From Sphingomonas sp. So64.6b (GTDB lineage: Bacteria; Pseudomonadota; Alphaproteobacteria; Sphingomonadales; Sphingomonadaceae), in contig NZ_CP048817.1 in NCBI RefSeq assembly GCF_014171475.1, positions 3,968,001-4,032,000 on the forward strand: 64,000 bases of DNA, given 5' to 3'. This document shows, piece after piece, positions 8,668 through 17,711 of this stretch; position 1 is the first letter of the stretch, and each line of letters opens with the position of its first letter. The position numbers were made by a program, and so were the translations under genes. Under the pieces are notes generated by a model. It saw only the letters and a program-made list of their open reading frames with translations, did no database searches and had not been told where the DNA came from.

Positions 8668-9387
8668 ATGATCCGCCATTCGCTCGCCGCCCTGCTTGTC
8701 CTGTTGTCCGTCGGCGCGGCGGCCAGCGCCGATGCTGCCGAGCGCAATTATTCGGTCGGCAGTTTCGACCGCATCCGCATCGATGGCCCGTTCGACGTCC
8801 GGCTCGACACGGGCAAGGCGCCCGGCGCGCATGCCGATGCCGATGTCCGTACGCTCGACCAGCTCGTCATCAGAGTCGAGGGCACGACGCTGATCGTCCG
8901 GATCGGCAATGAAGGCTGGGGCGAAACGCCCGGAGCTGCGCGCAAGGCCCCAATCGTCACACTGTCCACGCCGATGCTGCGCGCAGCCAACGTCAATGCC
9001 GGCGCGCGGCTGACCGTCAACGGCATGAATGGCCAGCGCATCGACCTTTCGATCAACGGCTCCGGCGTGCTGGTTGTTTCCGATATCGCGGCCGACCAGT
9101 TGAATGCGACGGTGATCGGCACCGGCAACATCACGCTGAACGGCCGCGCTGCAAAGACCCGCCTTCTGACCAACGGCTCGGGTTCGATCGACGCCAGTGC
9201 GCTCGACGTCAGTGATCTGGTCGTACGCCTCGACGGCACCGGCGAAACGCGCGCCGCGGCGCGTTATACCGCGTCGGTGACCACGACGGGGCTAGGCGCG
9301 GTGATTGTCACGGGCGACCCCGCCTGCACGGTCCGGGCGATCGCCGGGGGCCCGGTGACATGCGGTAAACTCAAACCGTCTAGATAA
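8668..9387 (+). CDS. GIN-domain (DUF2807) exported protein
   Basis: 239 residues from ATG 8668. A signal peptide (LAALLVLLSVGAAASADA) is followed by a DUF2807 beta-solenoid. Solenoid turns read NGSGVLVV, IGTGNITL, NGSGSIDA and DGTGETRA. It lacks a lipobox, so it is probably periplasmic or surface-exposed, unlike its lipoprotein neighbour. Two cysteines near the C-terminus (PACTVRAI and VTCGKL) could form a disulfide, matching the KCKTSK...VRCG pair of the upstream paralogue. Upstream in-frame ATGs exist at 8629 and 8641 but would spoil the signal peptide. It overlaps the converging DUF1489 gene by 8 bp. Confidence 0.75.
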   Translation: MIRHSLAALLVLLSVGAAASADAAERNYSVGSFDRIRIDGPFDVRLDTGKAPGAHADADVRTLDQLVIRVEGTTLIVRIGNEGWGETPGAARKAPIVTLSTPMLRAANVNAGARLTVNGMNGQRIDLSINGSGVLVVSDIAADQLNATVIGTGNITLNGRAAKTRLLTNGSGSIDASALDVSDLVVRLDGTGETRAAARYTASVTTTGLGAVIVTGDPACTVRAIAGGPVTCGKLKPSR

Positions 9388-9784
9388 GGCCAAGCCCGGA
9401 CAGCTTGCCCATCAATGCGGCGGGCATCACGTCGCCGGCCACTTCATCCACGCCGAGATCGACCGGCGCATCGGCGTCCTCGAGATAGCGCCAGCCCTGA
9501 TGCGCGCGTTTCGGCCGCGCATGGGTGAACACCAGCTTCGGATCGATATGGATCGCGACCTTACCGCCTTCCGCGTCGCCGAAATGCAGGATCGGCGACC
9601 GCGCCACGAGTTGATGCTTGATGATCCAGAATAGCGAACCACCACCGATGATTTCCTCATGCCGTTTGGGCAGGTAGCGCGTCGTCAGAAACACTGGCCC
9701 CGCTTCGGCGCGCGCGAGCAGCCGTTCGGCGAGGTGATCGAGGCTGGTCGCGCCGAACGCGACTTTGGTGAGATGAAGCGGCAT
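9380..9784 (-). CDS. DUF1489 family protein
   Basis: 134 residues matching the DUF1489 family of alphaproteobacteria. The family-typical start is MPLHLTKVAFGATSLDHLAERL, given here as MPLHLTKVA then SLDHLAERL. The central TRYLPKRHEEIIGGGSLFWI, HFGDAEGGKVAIHID and KRAHQGWRYLED segments are also typical. There is no signal or membrane segment, so it is probably cytoplasmic. Function is unknown across the family. It lies 24 bp downstream of mgtE on the same strand and may share its transcript. Confidence 0.85.
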   Translation of the reverse strand: MPLHLTKVAFGATSLDHLAERLLARAEAGPVFLTTRYLPKRHEEIIGGGSLFWIIKHQLVARSPILHFGDAEGGKVAIHIDPKLVFTHARPKRAHQGWRYLEDADAPVDLGVDEVAGDVMPAALMGKLSGLGLI

Positions 9785-9808
9785 CTGTCCGAAATGGGTC
9801 GCCGGCGG

Positions 9809-11215
9809 CTAGCCGCCAAGCCCCCAGAGCGATGCGAGCCCGAGGAAACAGAAGAATCCCATCACATCAGTCATCATGGTCACGAACACCGCCGAGGACA
9901 CCGCCGGATCGACCCCGGCGCGTTCGAGCCCGACCGGGATCAGCACACCAGACAGGCCGGCGACGAGATTGTTGATCACCATCGCCATGGCGATAACGAT
10001 CGCGAGATCAGAGTTGCCGAAGATCAGCCAGGTGCCCATGCCGATCAAGATCCCAAGCATCGCGCCATTGGCGGCGGCGATGCGGAATTCGCGCAGGATC
10101 ATGCGTGCGGTGTTGGAACTGGTCAGCTGATTGGTCGCCAGCGCGCGCACCACCACCGCCAAGGTCTGGGTGCCGGCATTGCCGCCCATGCCCGAGACGA
10201 TCGGCATCAGCACCGCGAGCAGCGCGAATCTGGCGATTTCGCCCCGAAACGCCCCAACCACCGACGCCGCGAGCATCGCAGTGCCGAGATTGACGACCAG
10301 CCAGGTGATCCGGGTGCGCACGGTCAGCGCGATCGGTTCGTTGATGTCGCCTTCGCCGGCGCCCGACAGGCGCAGGATATCTTCACCCGCTTCTTCGGAA
10401 ATGATGTGGACGATGTCATCGACCGTGATCATACCGACCAGCCGCCCGCCCGCATCGACCACGGCGGCGGAGATCAGCGCATATTTCTGGAACCGCAACG
10501 CGACCTCTTCCTGGTCCATATCGACCGGAATCAATGTCTGTTCGCGCTTCATTACATCCGCGATCGACACGGTGCGCGGAGTACGCAGGATCCAGGAGAG
10601 CTGACATGTGCCGACCGGTTTGTGACCAGGATCAACGACGAAGATTTCCCAGAAATCGGTGGTCAGTTCCTCATGACCGCGCAGATAATCGATCGCGTCG
10701 CCCACCGTCCAATGTTCGGGCACCGCGATCAGCTCGCGCTGCATCAATCGACCGGCCGATTCCTCCGGATAGGACAGGGCCTCCTCGATCGCGGCGCGAT
10801 CGTCGGGGTCGAGCGCGCGAAGCACGGCGCGCTGCTCGTCTTCTTCCATGTCCTCGATGATCGCGACGGCATCGTCGGTATCGAGTTCGGAGGCGATGTC
10901 GGCGACCTGAGTCGCGCTGAGCGAATCAATCAGGTCCTCGCGGACATAATCGTTCATCTCGGCGAACACATCGCCATCGAGCAGGTCGGTAATCGCTTTC
11001 GCGAGGTCGCCACGGCGCTCGTTCGGAGTCAGTTCGAACAGATCGGCGATATCGGCCGGATGGAGCGGCTCGACCAAGGCGCGTGCTGCCTCGTCATCAC
11101 CCGCCTCGACCGCGTCGAGCACCGCACGCACGAATTCGGGCTTGAGCCGATCGTCTTCGTCGAGCTGGCCGGTTTCGACCTCGTCTTCGTCCGGCGTCAG
11201 GTCGGTCTCGCTCAT
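9809..11215 (-). CDS. mgtE: Magnesium transporter MgtE
   Basis: 468 residues with the full MgtE layout. An acidic N-domain (residues about 25-135, with LHPADIADLFELTP) is followed by paired CBS domains (about 140-265). Five C-terminal membrane helices carry the pore signature MPIVSGMGGNAGTQTLAV near residue 330. MgtE is a dimeric Mg2+ channel gated by cytosolic Mg2+ binding to the N and CBS domains. The ATG at 11215 is preceded by AAGGGAGGT six bases away, so the 21-residue longer form opening at 11278 is rejected. It is transcribed divergently from the cyclophilin. Confidence 0.95.
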   Translation of the reverse strand: MSETDLTPDEDEVETGQLDEDDRLKPEFVRAVLDAVEAGDDEAARALVEPLHPADIADLFELTPNERRGDLAKAITDLLDGDVFAEMNDYVREDLIDSLSATQVADIASELDTDDAVAIIEDMEEDEQRAVLRALDPDDRAAIEEALSYPEESAGRLMQRELIAVPEHWTVGDAIDYLRGHEELTTDFWEIFVVDPGHKPVGTCQLSWILRTPRTVSIADVMKREQTLIPVDMDQEEVALRFQKYALISAAVVDAGGRLVGMITVDDIVHIISEEAGEDILRLSGAGEGDINEPIALTVRTRITWLVVNLGTAMLAASVVGAFRGEIARFALLAVLMPIVSGMGGNAGTQTLAVVVRALATNQLTSSNTARMILREFRIAAANGAMLGILIGMGTWLIFGNSDLAIVIAMAMVINNLVAGLSGVLIPVGLERAGVDPAVSSAVFVTMMTDVMGFFCFLGLASLWGLGG

Positions 11216-11487
11216 CTTGGGACCTCCCTTGCCGATATGGCGCGCCCGGTGCCGGGGCGGTCTAACGTCCTGAGGCAATTATGCCAATCCGGACTGACGG
11301 CCTTTGTCAGAGGACTGGCGAAAAGCGAGCGGATAGGAGGATGACGGCTCACAAGCCGGTCGGGAGGGGTATGACGCGACCCTCGCTCCTCCCGATCTCC
11401 CTTGTGGTGAGCATGAGCGGCAACACCCGATTTGCCAGCCGTGGCGCGGATCGCTACGGCGCGGGTTTCCCCTTTCAGGAGCCCGAC

Positions 11488-11946
11488 ATGGCCGACACCC
11501 CCGAAACCCTGACGCTGACGCTCGAGAGCGGCACCGTGACGATCAAGCTTCGCCCCGACCTCGCGCCACAGCATGTCGCGCGCATTGTCGAGCTGGCCAA
11601 TGACGGCTTCTACGACGGCGTCGTGTTCCACCGCGTGATCCCCGGCTTCATGGCGCAGGGCGGCGATCCGACCGGCACCGGCATGCACGGATCGGACAAG
11701 CATCCCAATTTGCCCGCCGAATTCTCCAAAGAACCGCATGTCCGCGGTGTGGCGTCGATGGCGCGCGCGCAGAGCCCGAATTCGGCCAACAGCCAGTTCT
11801 TCATCTGCCTCGATGATGCCCGCTTCCTCGACGGTCAGTACACCGTATGGGGCGAAGTAACCGAGGGCATGGAGCATGTCGACGCGCTGCCCAAAGGCGA
11901 GCCACCGCGCAGCCCGGGCAAGATCGTATCGATGCGCGCCGCATAA
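11488..11946 (+). CDS. Cyclophilin-type peptidyl-prolyl isomerase
   Basis: A 152-residue single-domain cyclophilin that catalyses cis-trans isomerisation of prolyl bonds. The signature FYDGVVFHRVIPGFMAQGG contains the catalytic arginine of HRV and the FMAQGG core. NSANSQFFI and a tryptophan in QYTVWGEV complete the active site. No signal peptide is present from the ATG at 11488, which has AGGAG seven bases upstream, so it is probably cytoplasmic. The frame is open upstream to 11281 but without family character. Confidence 0.93.
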   Translation: MADTPETLTLTLESGTVTIKLRPDLAPQHVARIVELANDGFYDGVVFHRVIPGFMAQGGDPTGTGMHGSDKHPNLPAEFSKEPHVRGVASMARAQSPNSANSQFFICLDDARFLDGQYTVWGEVTEGMEHVDALPKGEPPRSPGKIVSMRAA

Positions 11947-11955
11947 CCGACCTAT

Positions 11956-11977
11956 GGGCCGGTCGAACGGCCGGCCC
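11956..11977. terminator. Hairpin between converging cyclophilin and LysR genes
   Basis: GGGCCGG (11956-11962) pairs with CCGGCCC (11971-11977) around an 8-nt loop. It sits in the 34-bp gap between two converging genes. T-tracts are weak on both sides, so termination efficiency is uncertain. Confidence 0.6.
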
Positions 11978-11980
11978 GTC

Positions 11981-12865
11981 CTATTTCTCCGCGACGGCCT
12001 CGATCAGCCAGTCGTGGAACAGCTTGACCGGCCGCAGGCTCAGCGCGCGCGGGCGGCACACGAACCAATAGCTGTACGGGCTTTCGACCTCGATATCGAA
12101 CAGCCGCACCAGCCGGTCGTCATGCGCATCCTCGAAATGGCTTTCATGCATGAAGGCGATGCCGAGACCCTGCGCCGCCGCTTCGAGCATCAATGGCCCC
12201 GAATCGAAATGATCGATCGCCAGCGGCTCGAGGTCGCCGAGCCCCGCCGCATGGCGCCACGCGCTGAACGTGTCGGGCATGTCGCGATGGACCAATGCGG
12301 TCAGCGACTTAATCTGCGCCGGATCGGTGACCGGATTGTCACCCTCGATCAGTGCGCGTGCGCCGATGACATAAACCGAATTGCGATCGAGCCGCTTGGC
12401 ATAAAGTCCGGGATCGATGTCGCGCGCCAGTGCGATCACCGCATCGAGTCCATCGCCGAGCCGCATCACGCCGTGTCCGGCAGTGTCGATATCGAGATGA
12501 AGTTCGGGATGCCTTGCGCGCAATTCGCCGAGCTTCGGAAATAGTCGCTGCGATGCGAACAACGGCATGATGCCGAGCCGGAGACGCAGCACATCGCTGC
12601 CCCCCATCATCGATTCGACCGCGTCGGACAGGCTGTCGATCGTCGGCGCAATCTGCGCGAGCAGGCGTTCGCCATCGGCATTGAGCACCACCGCCTGATG
12701 GCGGCGTTCGAACAATGGCTTGTCGATAAAACGTTCGAGCGCCTGAACGCGCCGGCTGAGCGCGGGTGGCGACAGCGCGAGTTCGGCGGAAGCCGCCTTG
12801 ATCGACCCCAGCCGAGCCACCTGCACAAAGGCCTCGATTGCGGTCAATGGCGGCAATCTACGCAT
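11981..12865 (-). CDS. LysR family regulator (GcvA-like)
   Basis: A 294-residue LysR-type regulator. The N-terminal winged helix-turn-helix (MRRLPPLTAIEAFVQVARLG, then AASAELALSPPALSRRVQALE) is of the GcvA/AmpR subgroup. The effector-binding domain fills residues 90-294. No target gene can be named from context: the divergent neighbour is the CDC48-type ATPase 333 bp away, and LysR proteins often regulate a divergent gene. The ATG at 12865 places the conserved LPPL at residue 4. Confidence 0.9.
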   Translation of the reverse strand: MRRLPPLTAIEAFVQVARLGSIKAASAELALSPPALSRRVQALERFIDKPLFERRHQAVVLNADGERLLAQIAPTIDSLSDAVESMMGGSDVLRLRLGIMPLFASQRLFPKLGELRARHPELHLDIDTAGHGVMRLGDGLDAVIALARDIDPGLYAKRLDRNSVYVIGARALIEGDNPVTDPAQIKSLTALVHRDMPDTFSAWRHAAGLGDLEPLAIDHFDSGPLMLEAAAQGLGIAFMHESHFEDAHDDRLVRLFDIEVESPYSYWFVCRPRALSLRPVKLFHDWLIEAVAEK

Positions 12866-12939
12866 GAAAACCCCGCCTAATTGTGCGCTGCACCATATAC
12901 CCTATCCTCGAAACCTTCCATCCCCCCTCGTACTGTTAT

Positions 12940-13083
12940 CACCAGTAGTTGCATGAAACGCAATCACCGTCGCTCTTTTCGCACTTGCACAATAAACTGT
13001 GGCGGCGCACAAAGACGGTGCCTTTCAGGCATCCTCTCCTAAAACTTTCAAGGCCGATCCTTTGGGGTCGGCCCTTTTTTTGT
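12940..13083 (+). ncRNA. Candidate small RNA or attenuated leader
   Basis: A Rho-independent terminator closes a stretch with no credible protein. Just before it lies an unpaired pyrimidine-rich run, CATCCTCTCCT (13029-13039), resembling the anti-ribosome-binding-site loops of many alphaproteobacterial small RNAs. The 5' end is not defined, and the start given is a guess. The alternative is a leader terminator controlling the CDC48-type gene 118 bp downstream. Confidence 0.35.
13052..13081 (+). terminator. Intrinsic terminator upstream of the CDC48-type gene
   Basis: GGCCGATCC (13052-13060), a TTTG loop, and GGGTCGGCC (13065-13073) form a 9-bp stem with one mismatch or wobble. CTTTTTTT follows (13074-13081). 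This is a textbook Rho-independent terminator on the plus strand, although no plus-strand protein gene lies between the cyclophilin and this point. Confidence 0.85.
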
Positions 13084-13198
13084 CTTTTTCAACAGGTTGG
13101 CGTCTCAGTGACGACGCAACCATTGTTGCACTCTCGTATTGCCGGAACCCGCTCCCTATCTCACGCGCTCAACAGCCAAGTCTGGCGAGGGGAGTCTC

Positions 13199-15493
13199 AT
13201 GGCCGATAGTGAATCACCGGTCCACAAATTGCAGGTCGCCAATGCGCGACCTGAAGACAGCGGCCGCGGGCTCGCGCATATTCCGCGTGCGCTGATGATG
13301 GCGCTCGGCCTGGCCGAGGGCGATGTGATCGAGATTGTCGGGAAATCGACTACGCCGGCGCGTGCGGTTGCGCCATATCACGAAGATGAAGGACTGGAGA
13401 TCATCCGCATCGACGGCCTGCAGCGCGCCAATGCCGGCGCGGGCGCGGGTGATTTCGTCGAAGTGCGCAAGGTCGAATCCAAACCGGCGACGCGCGTCGT
13501 TTTCGCACCCGCTCAGCAGAACCTGCGTCTGCAGGGGTCATCCAACGCGTTGAAGCGCACGTTCTTCGGCCGGCCGCTGTGCCAGGGTGACGTCGTCGCG
13601 ACCGCCGGCCAGCAGCGCGTCGACAATATGCCGCCCGGTGTACAGCAATTCCTTCGCGCTCCCGCTTATGCGCTGCAGGAGATCCGCCTCTCGGTGATCG
13701 CCACCACGCCCAAGGGTGTCGTGCATGTCGATGAGAATACCGAGATCGAGCTGCGCCCCGAATATGAGGAGCCGAAGGAAGCGCGCCGCGCCGACGTCAC
13801 CTATGACGATATCGGCGGCATGGGCCCGACGATCGATCAGTTGCGCGAGATGGTCGAATTGCCGCTGCGTTATCCCGAACTGTTCCAGCGGCTCGGCGTC
13901 GATCCGCCCAAGGGCGTCTTGCTGCATGGGCCGCCCGGTACCGGCAAGACACGCCTCGCACGCGCCGTCGCCAATGAGAGCGCCGCCGAGTTCTTTCTGA
14001 TCAACGGCCCCGAGATCATGGGGTCGGCCTATGGCGAATCGGAAAGCAAGCTGCGCCAGGTGTTCGAGGACGCGGCCAAGGCGTCGCCATCGATCGTGTT
14101 CATCGACGAGATCGATTCGATCGCGCCGAAACGCGGCCAAGTGTCGGGCGAGGCGGAAAAGCGCCTCGTCGCGCAATTGTTGACGCTGATGGACGGGCTC
14201 GAAGCGCGCACCAATGTGGTGGTGATCGCCGCGACAAATCGCCCCGAAGCGATCGACGAAGCACTGCGTCGGCCCGGCCGGTTCGACCGCGAGATCGTCG
14301 TTGGTGTGCCCGACGAGCGCGGCCGTCGCGAGATTCTCGGGATCCACACACGCGGGATGCCGCTTGGCGACAAGGTCGATCTCGGCGAGCTTGCGCGAAC
14401 CACTTACGGCTTTGTCGGCGCCGACCTTGCCGCGCTCGCGCGCGAGGCGGCGATCGAGGCGGTGCGCAAGATCATGCCGCGGCTCAATCTCGCAGAAGGC
14501 ACGATTCCGCCCGAGGTGCTCGATACACTCGCCGTCACACGCGAGGATTTCCTCGATGCGCTGAAACGTGTCCAGCCAAGCGCGATGCGTGAGGTGATGG
14601 TCGAAGCGCCGCGCGTCCGCTGGGAGGATGTCGGCGGACTCGACAAGGCGCAGATGCGCTTGAAGGAAGGCGTCGAACTGCCGCTCAAGGATCCCGATGC
14701 GTTCCGCCGCCTCGGCATCCGGCCGGCCAAGGGTTTCCTGCTCTATGGACCGCCCGGGACCGGCAAGACTCTGCTCGCCAAGGCGGTCGCGCGCGAGGCG
14801 GAGGCGAATTTCATCGCCACCAAATCATCCGACCTGCTGAGCAAATGGTATGGCGAGAGCGAACAGCAGATCGCCAAGCTGTTCAGCCGCGCCCGTCAGG
14901 TCGCACCGTGCGTGATCTTCATCGACGAACTCGATTCGCTCGTTCCCGCACGCGGCGGCGGCCTTGGCGAACCGCAAGTCACCGAACGGGTGGTCAATAC
15001 CATCCTGGCCGAGATGGACGGGTTGGAGGAGTTGCAATCGGTCGTCGTGATCGGCGCGACCAACCGGCCGAACCTGATCGATCCGGCGCTGCTCCGTCCA
15101 GGTCGGTTCGACGAGCTGATCTATGTCGGTGTGCCCGACAAGGACGGCCGCCGGCGTATCCTGGCGATCCAGACCGGCAAGATGCCGCTTGCCGGCGATG
15201 TCGACCTCGATTCGCTGGCCGAGCGGACCGACCGCTTCACTGGGGCCGATCTCGAGGATCTGGTGCGCCGCGCAGGCCTCGTCGCGCTGCGCCAGTCGCT
15301 CAGCGTTGCTGAAGTGACGATGGCGCATTTCGAAGAGGCGCTCGACGAATCGCGCGCTTCGGTCACCCCCGAGATGGAGCGCGATTACGAGCAGATGGCG
15401 TCGCGACTGAAGCAGGATGCGTCAGCATTGCAGCCGATTGGCTTCATCACGCCCGGCCAGTTGCGGCCGCGTGGCCCGAAGGGGACTGATTGA
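13199..15493 (+). CDS. CDC48/VCP-type double AAA ATPase
   Basis: 764 residues with the domain order of eukaryotic p97/VCP and archaeal VAT. An N-terminal double-psi barrel (residues about 8-95) and CDC48 domain 2 are followed by two AAA modules. Walker A GPPGTGKT occurs near residues 243 and 517, each followed by Walker B (IVFIDEIDSI, VIFIDELDSL) and sensor motifs (ATNRPEAID, ATNRPNLID). Such enzymes are hexameric unfoldases. The bacterial substrate is unknown because bacteria lack ubiquitin. The ATG at 13199 follows GAGGGGAG. It overlaps rarD by 4 bp. The family is scattered in bacteria, so ancient transfer from archaea is a reasonable inference. Confidence 0.93.
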   Translation: MADSESPVHKLQVANARPEDSGRGLAHIPRALMMALGLAEGDVIEIVGKSTTPARAVAPYHEDEGLEIIRIDGLQRANAGAGAGDFVEVRKVESKPATRVVFAPAQQNLRLQGSSNALKRTFFGRPLCQGDVVATAGQQRVDNMPPGVQQFLRAPAYALQEIRLSVIATTPKGVVHVDENTEIELRPEYEEPKEARRADVTYDDIGGMGPTIDQLREMVELPLRYPELFQRLGVDPPKGVLLHGPPGTGKTRLARAVANESAAEFFLINGPEIMGSAYGESESKLRQVFEDAAKASPSIVFIDEIDSIAPKRGQVSGEAEKRLVAQLLTLMDGLEARTNVVVIAATNRPEAIDEALRRPGRFDREIVVGVPDERGRREILGIHTRGMPLGDKVDLGELARTTYGFVGADLAALAREAAIEAVRKIMPRLNLAEGTIPPEVLDTLAVTREDFLDALKRVQPSAMREVMVEAPRVRWEDVGGLDKAQMRLKEGVELPLKDPDAFRRLGIRPAKGFLLYGPPGTGKTLLAKAVAREAEANFIATKSSDLLSKWYGESEQQIAKLFSRARQVAPCVIFIDELDSLVPARGGGLGEPQVTERVVNTILAEMDGLEELQSVVVIGATNRPNLIDPALLRPGRFDELIYVGVPDKDGRRRILAIQTGKMPLAGDVDLDSLAERTDRFTGADLEDLVRRAGLVALRQSLSVAEVTMAHFEEALDESRASVTPEMERDYEQMASRLKQDASALQPIGFITPGQLRPRGPKGTD

Positions 15494-16416
15494 CCGACCG
15501 ATCGGAATCTCGTCCGGCGGAAACGGTGGCGCGCAGCAGGAAGACCAATCCCGGGATTCTATTAGGCGTCGCCGCCTTTTCGATCTGGGGCTTGCTGCCC
15601 GCGTTCCTGAAGCTGCTCAAGCCGCTGCCGGCGCCGGACATCCTCGCGCACCGCATCCTCTGGTCGCTGCTGTTGCTGGCCCTGCTGGCGGCAGCGCTTC
15701 GTCATGGGCCGGCGCTGCTCAGGATCGTGCGGACCCCGCGCCTGTTGCTCGCGCTCACCGGGTCGGCGGCGCTGATCGCCATCAACTGGCTTTGCTATAT
15801 CGTGGCGGTAAATGGCGGCCATGTCGCCGAGGCCAGTCTCGGTTATTTCATCAACCCGCTGGTCAATGTCGTACTCGGCGTGGTGATCCTGCGCGAGCGG
15901 CTCGGCCGGATCGAAGCGATCGCGGTGATCATCGCGACCGCTGCGGTGCTTTTCCTCGCCATCTGGCAGGGCGGGATACCGGTCATTCCGCTGACGCTCG
16001 CTTTCTCGTTCGGATTCTACGGTTTGATCCGCAAGATCACGCCGGTGGATGCGATCGACGGCCTGCTGATTGAAACCGCGATCCTCACACCGCCGGCGCT
16101 GGGCTGGCTCCTGCTCGCTGGCACGGCACTGTCCGCCAACGGACCGGGCGTGCCGCTCCTGGTCGCTACCGGAATCCTCACCGCATTGCCGCTGCTGCTG
16201 TTTGCCGCGGCGGCGAAGCGCGTGCGTTATACCGATCTGGGACTGCTGCAATATATCGCGCCGACACTTCAGCTGGTGCTGGCGGTGTTCGTTTATGGCG
16301 AGAAACTTTATCCGGCGCAGATCGGCGCATTTGCGCTGATCTGGATCGCGCTTGCCCTCTACGCCCTTGGCGCGTCGATCGGTGCGCGACGACATGCACC
16401 GGCCGTACCCGACTAA
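15490..16416 (+). CDS. rarD: EamA family permease RarD
   Basis: 308 residues with about ten membrane helices and two EamA repeats. The start GVAAFSIWGLLPAFLKLL and the central INWLCYIVAVNGGHVAEASL are characteristic of RarD, a drug/metabolite transporter. Substrate is unknown; the name comes from a chloramphenicol-related phenotype in other bacteria. The TTG start overlaps the CDC48-type stop (ATTGA), which suggests coupling. Its stop shares CTAA with the converging MFS pseudogene. Confidence 0.88.
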   Translation: MTDRSESRPAETVARSRKTNPGILLGVAAFSIWGLLPAFLKLLKPLPAPDILAHRILWSLLLLALLAAALRHGPALLRIVRTPRLLLALTGSAALIAINWLCYIVAVNGGHVAEASLGYFINPLVNVVLGVVILRERLGRIEAIAVIIATAAVLFLAIWQGGIPVIPLTLAFSFGFYGLIRKITPVDAIDGLLIETAILTPPALGWLLLAGTALSANGPGVPLLVATGILTALPLLLFAAAAKRVRYTDLGLLQYIAPTLQLVLAVFVYGEKLYPAQIGAFALIWIALALYALGASIGARRHAPAVPD

Positions 16417-17711
16417 TCGTCCAACGCAGGGGCTTTCAGGCTTTTCCAGGCATAGAGGATCAGGATCAGCAGCCCGGCGCTCGCGGTCAGATAAGGCAGC
16501 GAATGTTGCGCCTCATACAGGCCGACACCGATCGACGGGCCAAGCACGAATGACGCACCGTTGATCGACGTGACCTTGCCCGCCACCGATCCTTGCGATT
16601 CAGGCCCGACGGCGAGCGACGATCCGGCGGTGAAGCCAGGGCGGACGAAGCCGAACCCGGCCGAGGCAATCGCATAAGCAAGCGCGATGCCGTAGAGCGA
16701 GGTGGCGATTCCCGTCATGGCGGTGCCGATCGCCGCGACCACCAGGCCGGCGAGGACCAATCGGCGCGGCGTCAGATTGAGCAACGGAATCAGGCCCCAT
16801 TACACCAACAGGGACGATCCCGCGCCCATCATCAGCACGATGCCGGTCGGCTGTAACGCCTCGATCGGCGCGACGTTCAGCCGGTCGATCACCAGGAAAC
16901 CGATCGCCTGACCGGTCATCGCCTGGGCATGGCCCATGACCAGACCCATGATCATCCAGGCGCGGATGCGCGGATCGGCATAACCGACGCGCTGGTCGTG
17001 GCTATGCGTGGCGGCGGTAACGCTCGCACCGCTCGCCTGCCCGCCGATCGAGGGATAGGCATTCGCCGCCCCATGAGTGCCGGGCTCTGCGATCAGGTCG
17101 TTGGGCAACATGCGGCGCACAGCGAGGAAGATGCACGCGCCAAATGCCGCGCCGAAATAAGCCGGGCCGGCGAGCCCGATCTCAATCCCACCAACATGAC
17201 CGAGCGTCAGATAGGGCGCGATCGCCGGCCCGAGGATCGTGCCCAGCCCAAACGCCGATCCGAGCAGGGTCAGCGCACGGGTGCGCTCCTCACGCGTCGT
17301 GCGCCCGGCGACCAGCGCCTGCACCGCCGGCGGCGCCGCCGAGCCGAAGCTGCCATAGATGAGCCGGCCGAGGATGAAGGTCAGGAACGCCGCCGTGCCG
17401 CCGATCCAGCCATTGATTCCCGCCGTTAGCACGATTCCGCACAGCAGCAGCGAGATGGTGAAGCCGCCGACGCCGAGCAGGATCATCGCGCGCCGCCCGT
17501 GGCGGTCGGACCGATTCGCCCAGAAAGGGGCGGACATCACCCACAGCAAGGCCGAAACGGAAAAAGCGGCAGCGACCGCGCTGTCGGGCACTTTCAGCGA
17601 GCGGCCGAGCGCGGGCAGCACCGATTGCAGCGCGGTATTGCCCGCCGCGATCGTCAGCATGACGAGGAACAGTAAGATGAAGTCGCGATTGACGGGGGTT
17701 GCGGGCTTCAT
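16413..17711 (-). pseudogene. MFS transporter interrupted by an in-frame TAA
   Basis: Read through, this is a complete 12-helix major facilitator of about 431 residues, with the MFS motif ANRSDRHGRRAMILLG after helix 2. An ochre codon at 16800-16802 (codon 304) splits it into a 303-residue N-terminal piece and a 127-residue C-terminal piece. Both halves are in the same frame and join smoothly (GSSLLV, stop, WGLIPLLNLTPRRL). A single C-to-T change from CAA would explain the break. The rest of the gene is intact, so the mutation looks recent. Readthrough or a sequencing error cannot be excluded. Substrate is unknown. Confidence 0.85.

Larger units (their letters stand above)
12866..13198. other. 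333-bp divergent intergenic region
   Basis: This gap separates the divergent LysR and CDC48-type genes. It contains a strong intrinsic terminator at 13052-13081 with no protein gene upstream of it on the plus strand. That points to a small RNA or an attenuated leader. A second, bulged hairpin lies at about 13092-13122 (GGTTGGCGTC against GACGACGCAACC). Confidence 0.6.

Noticed and set aside
7089..8747. 552-codon open frame on the minus strand
   Set aside because: It runs through carD, its terminator and the first GIN gene. It is a shadow frame produced by GC-rich codon use.
9659..11344. 561-codon open frame on the plus strand opposite mgtE
   Set aside because: It is antisense to a certain gene, rich in His, Arg and Asp as expected for GC-rich shadow frames, and matches no family.
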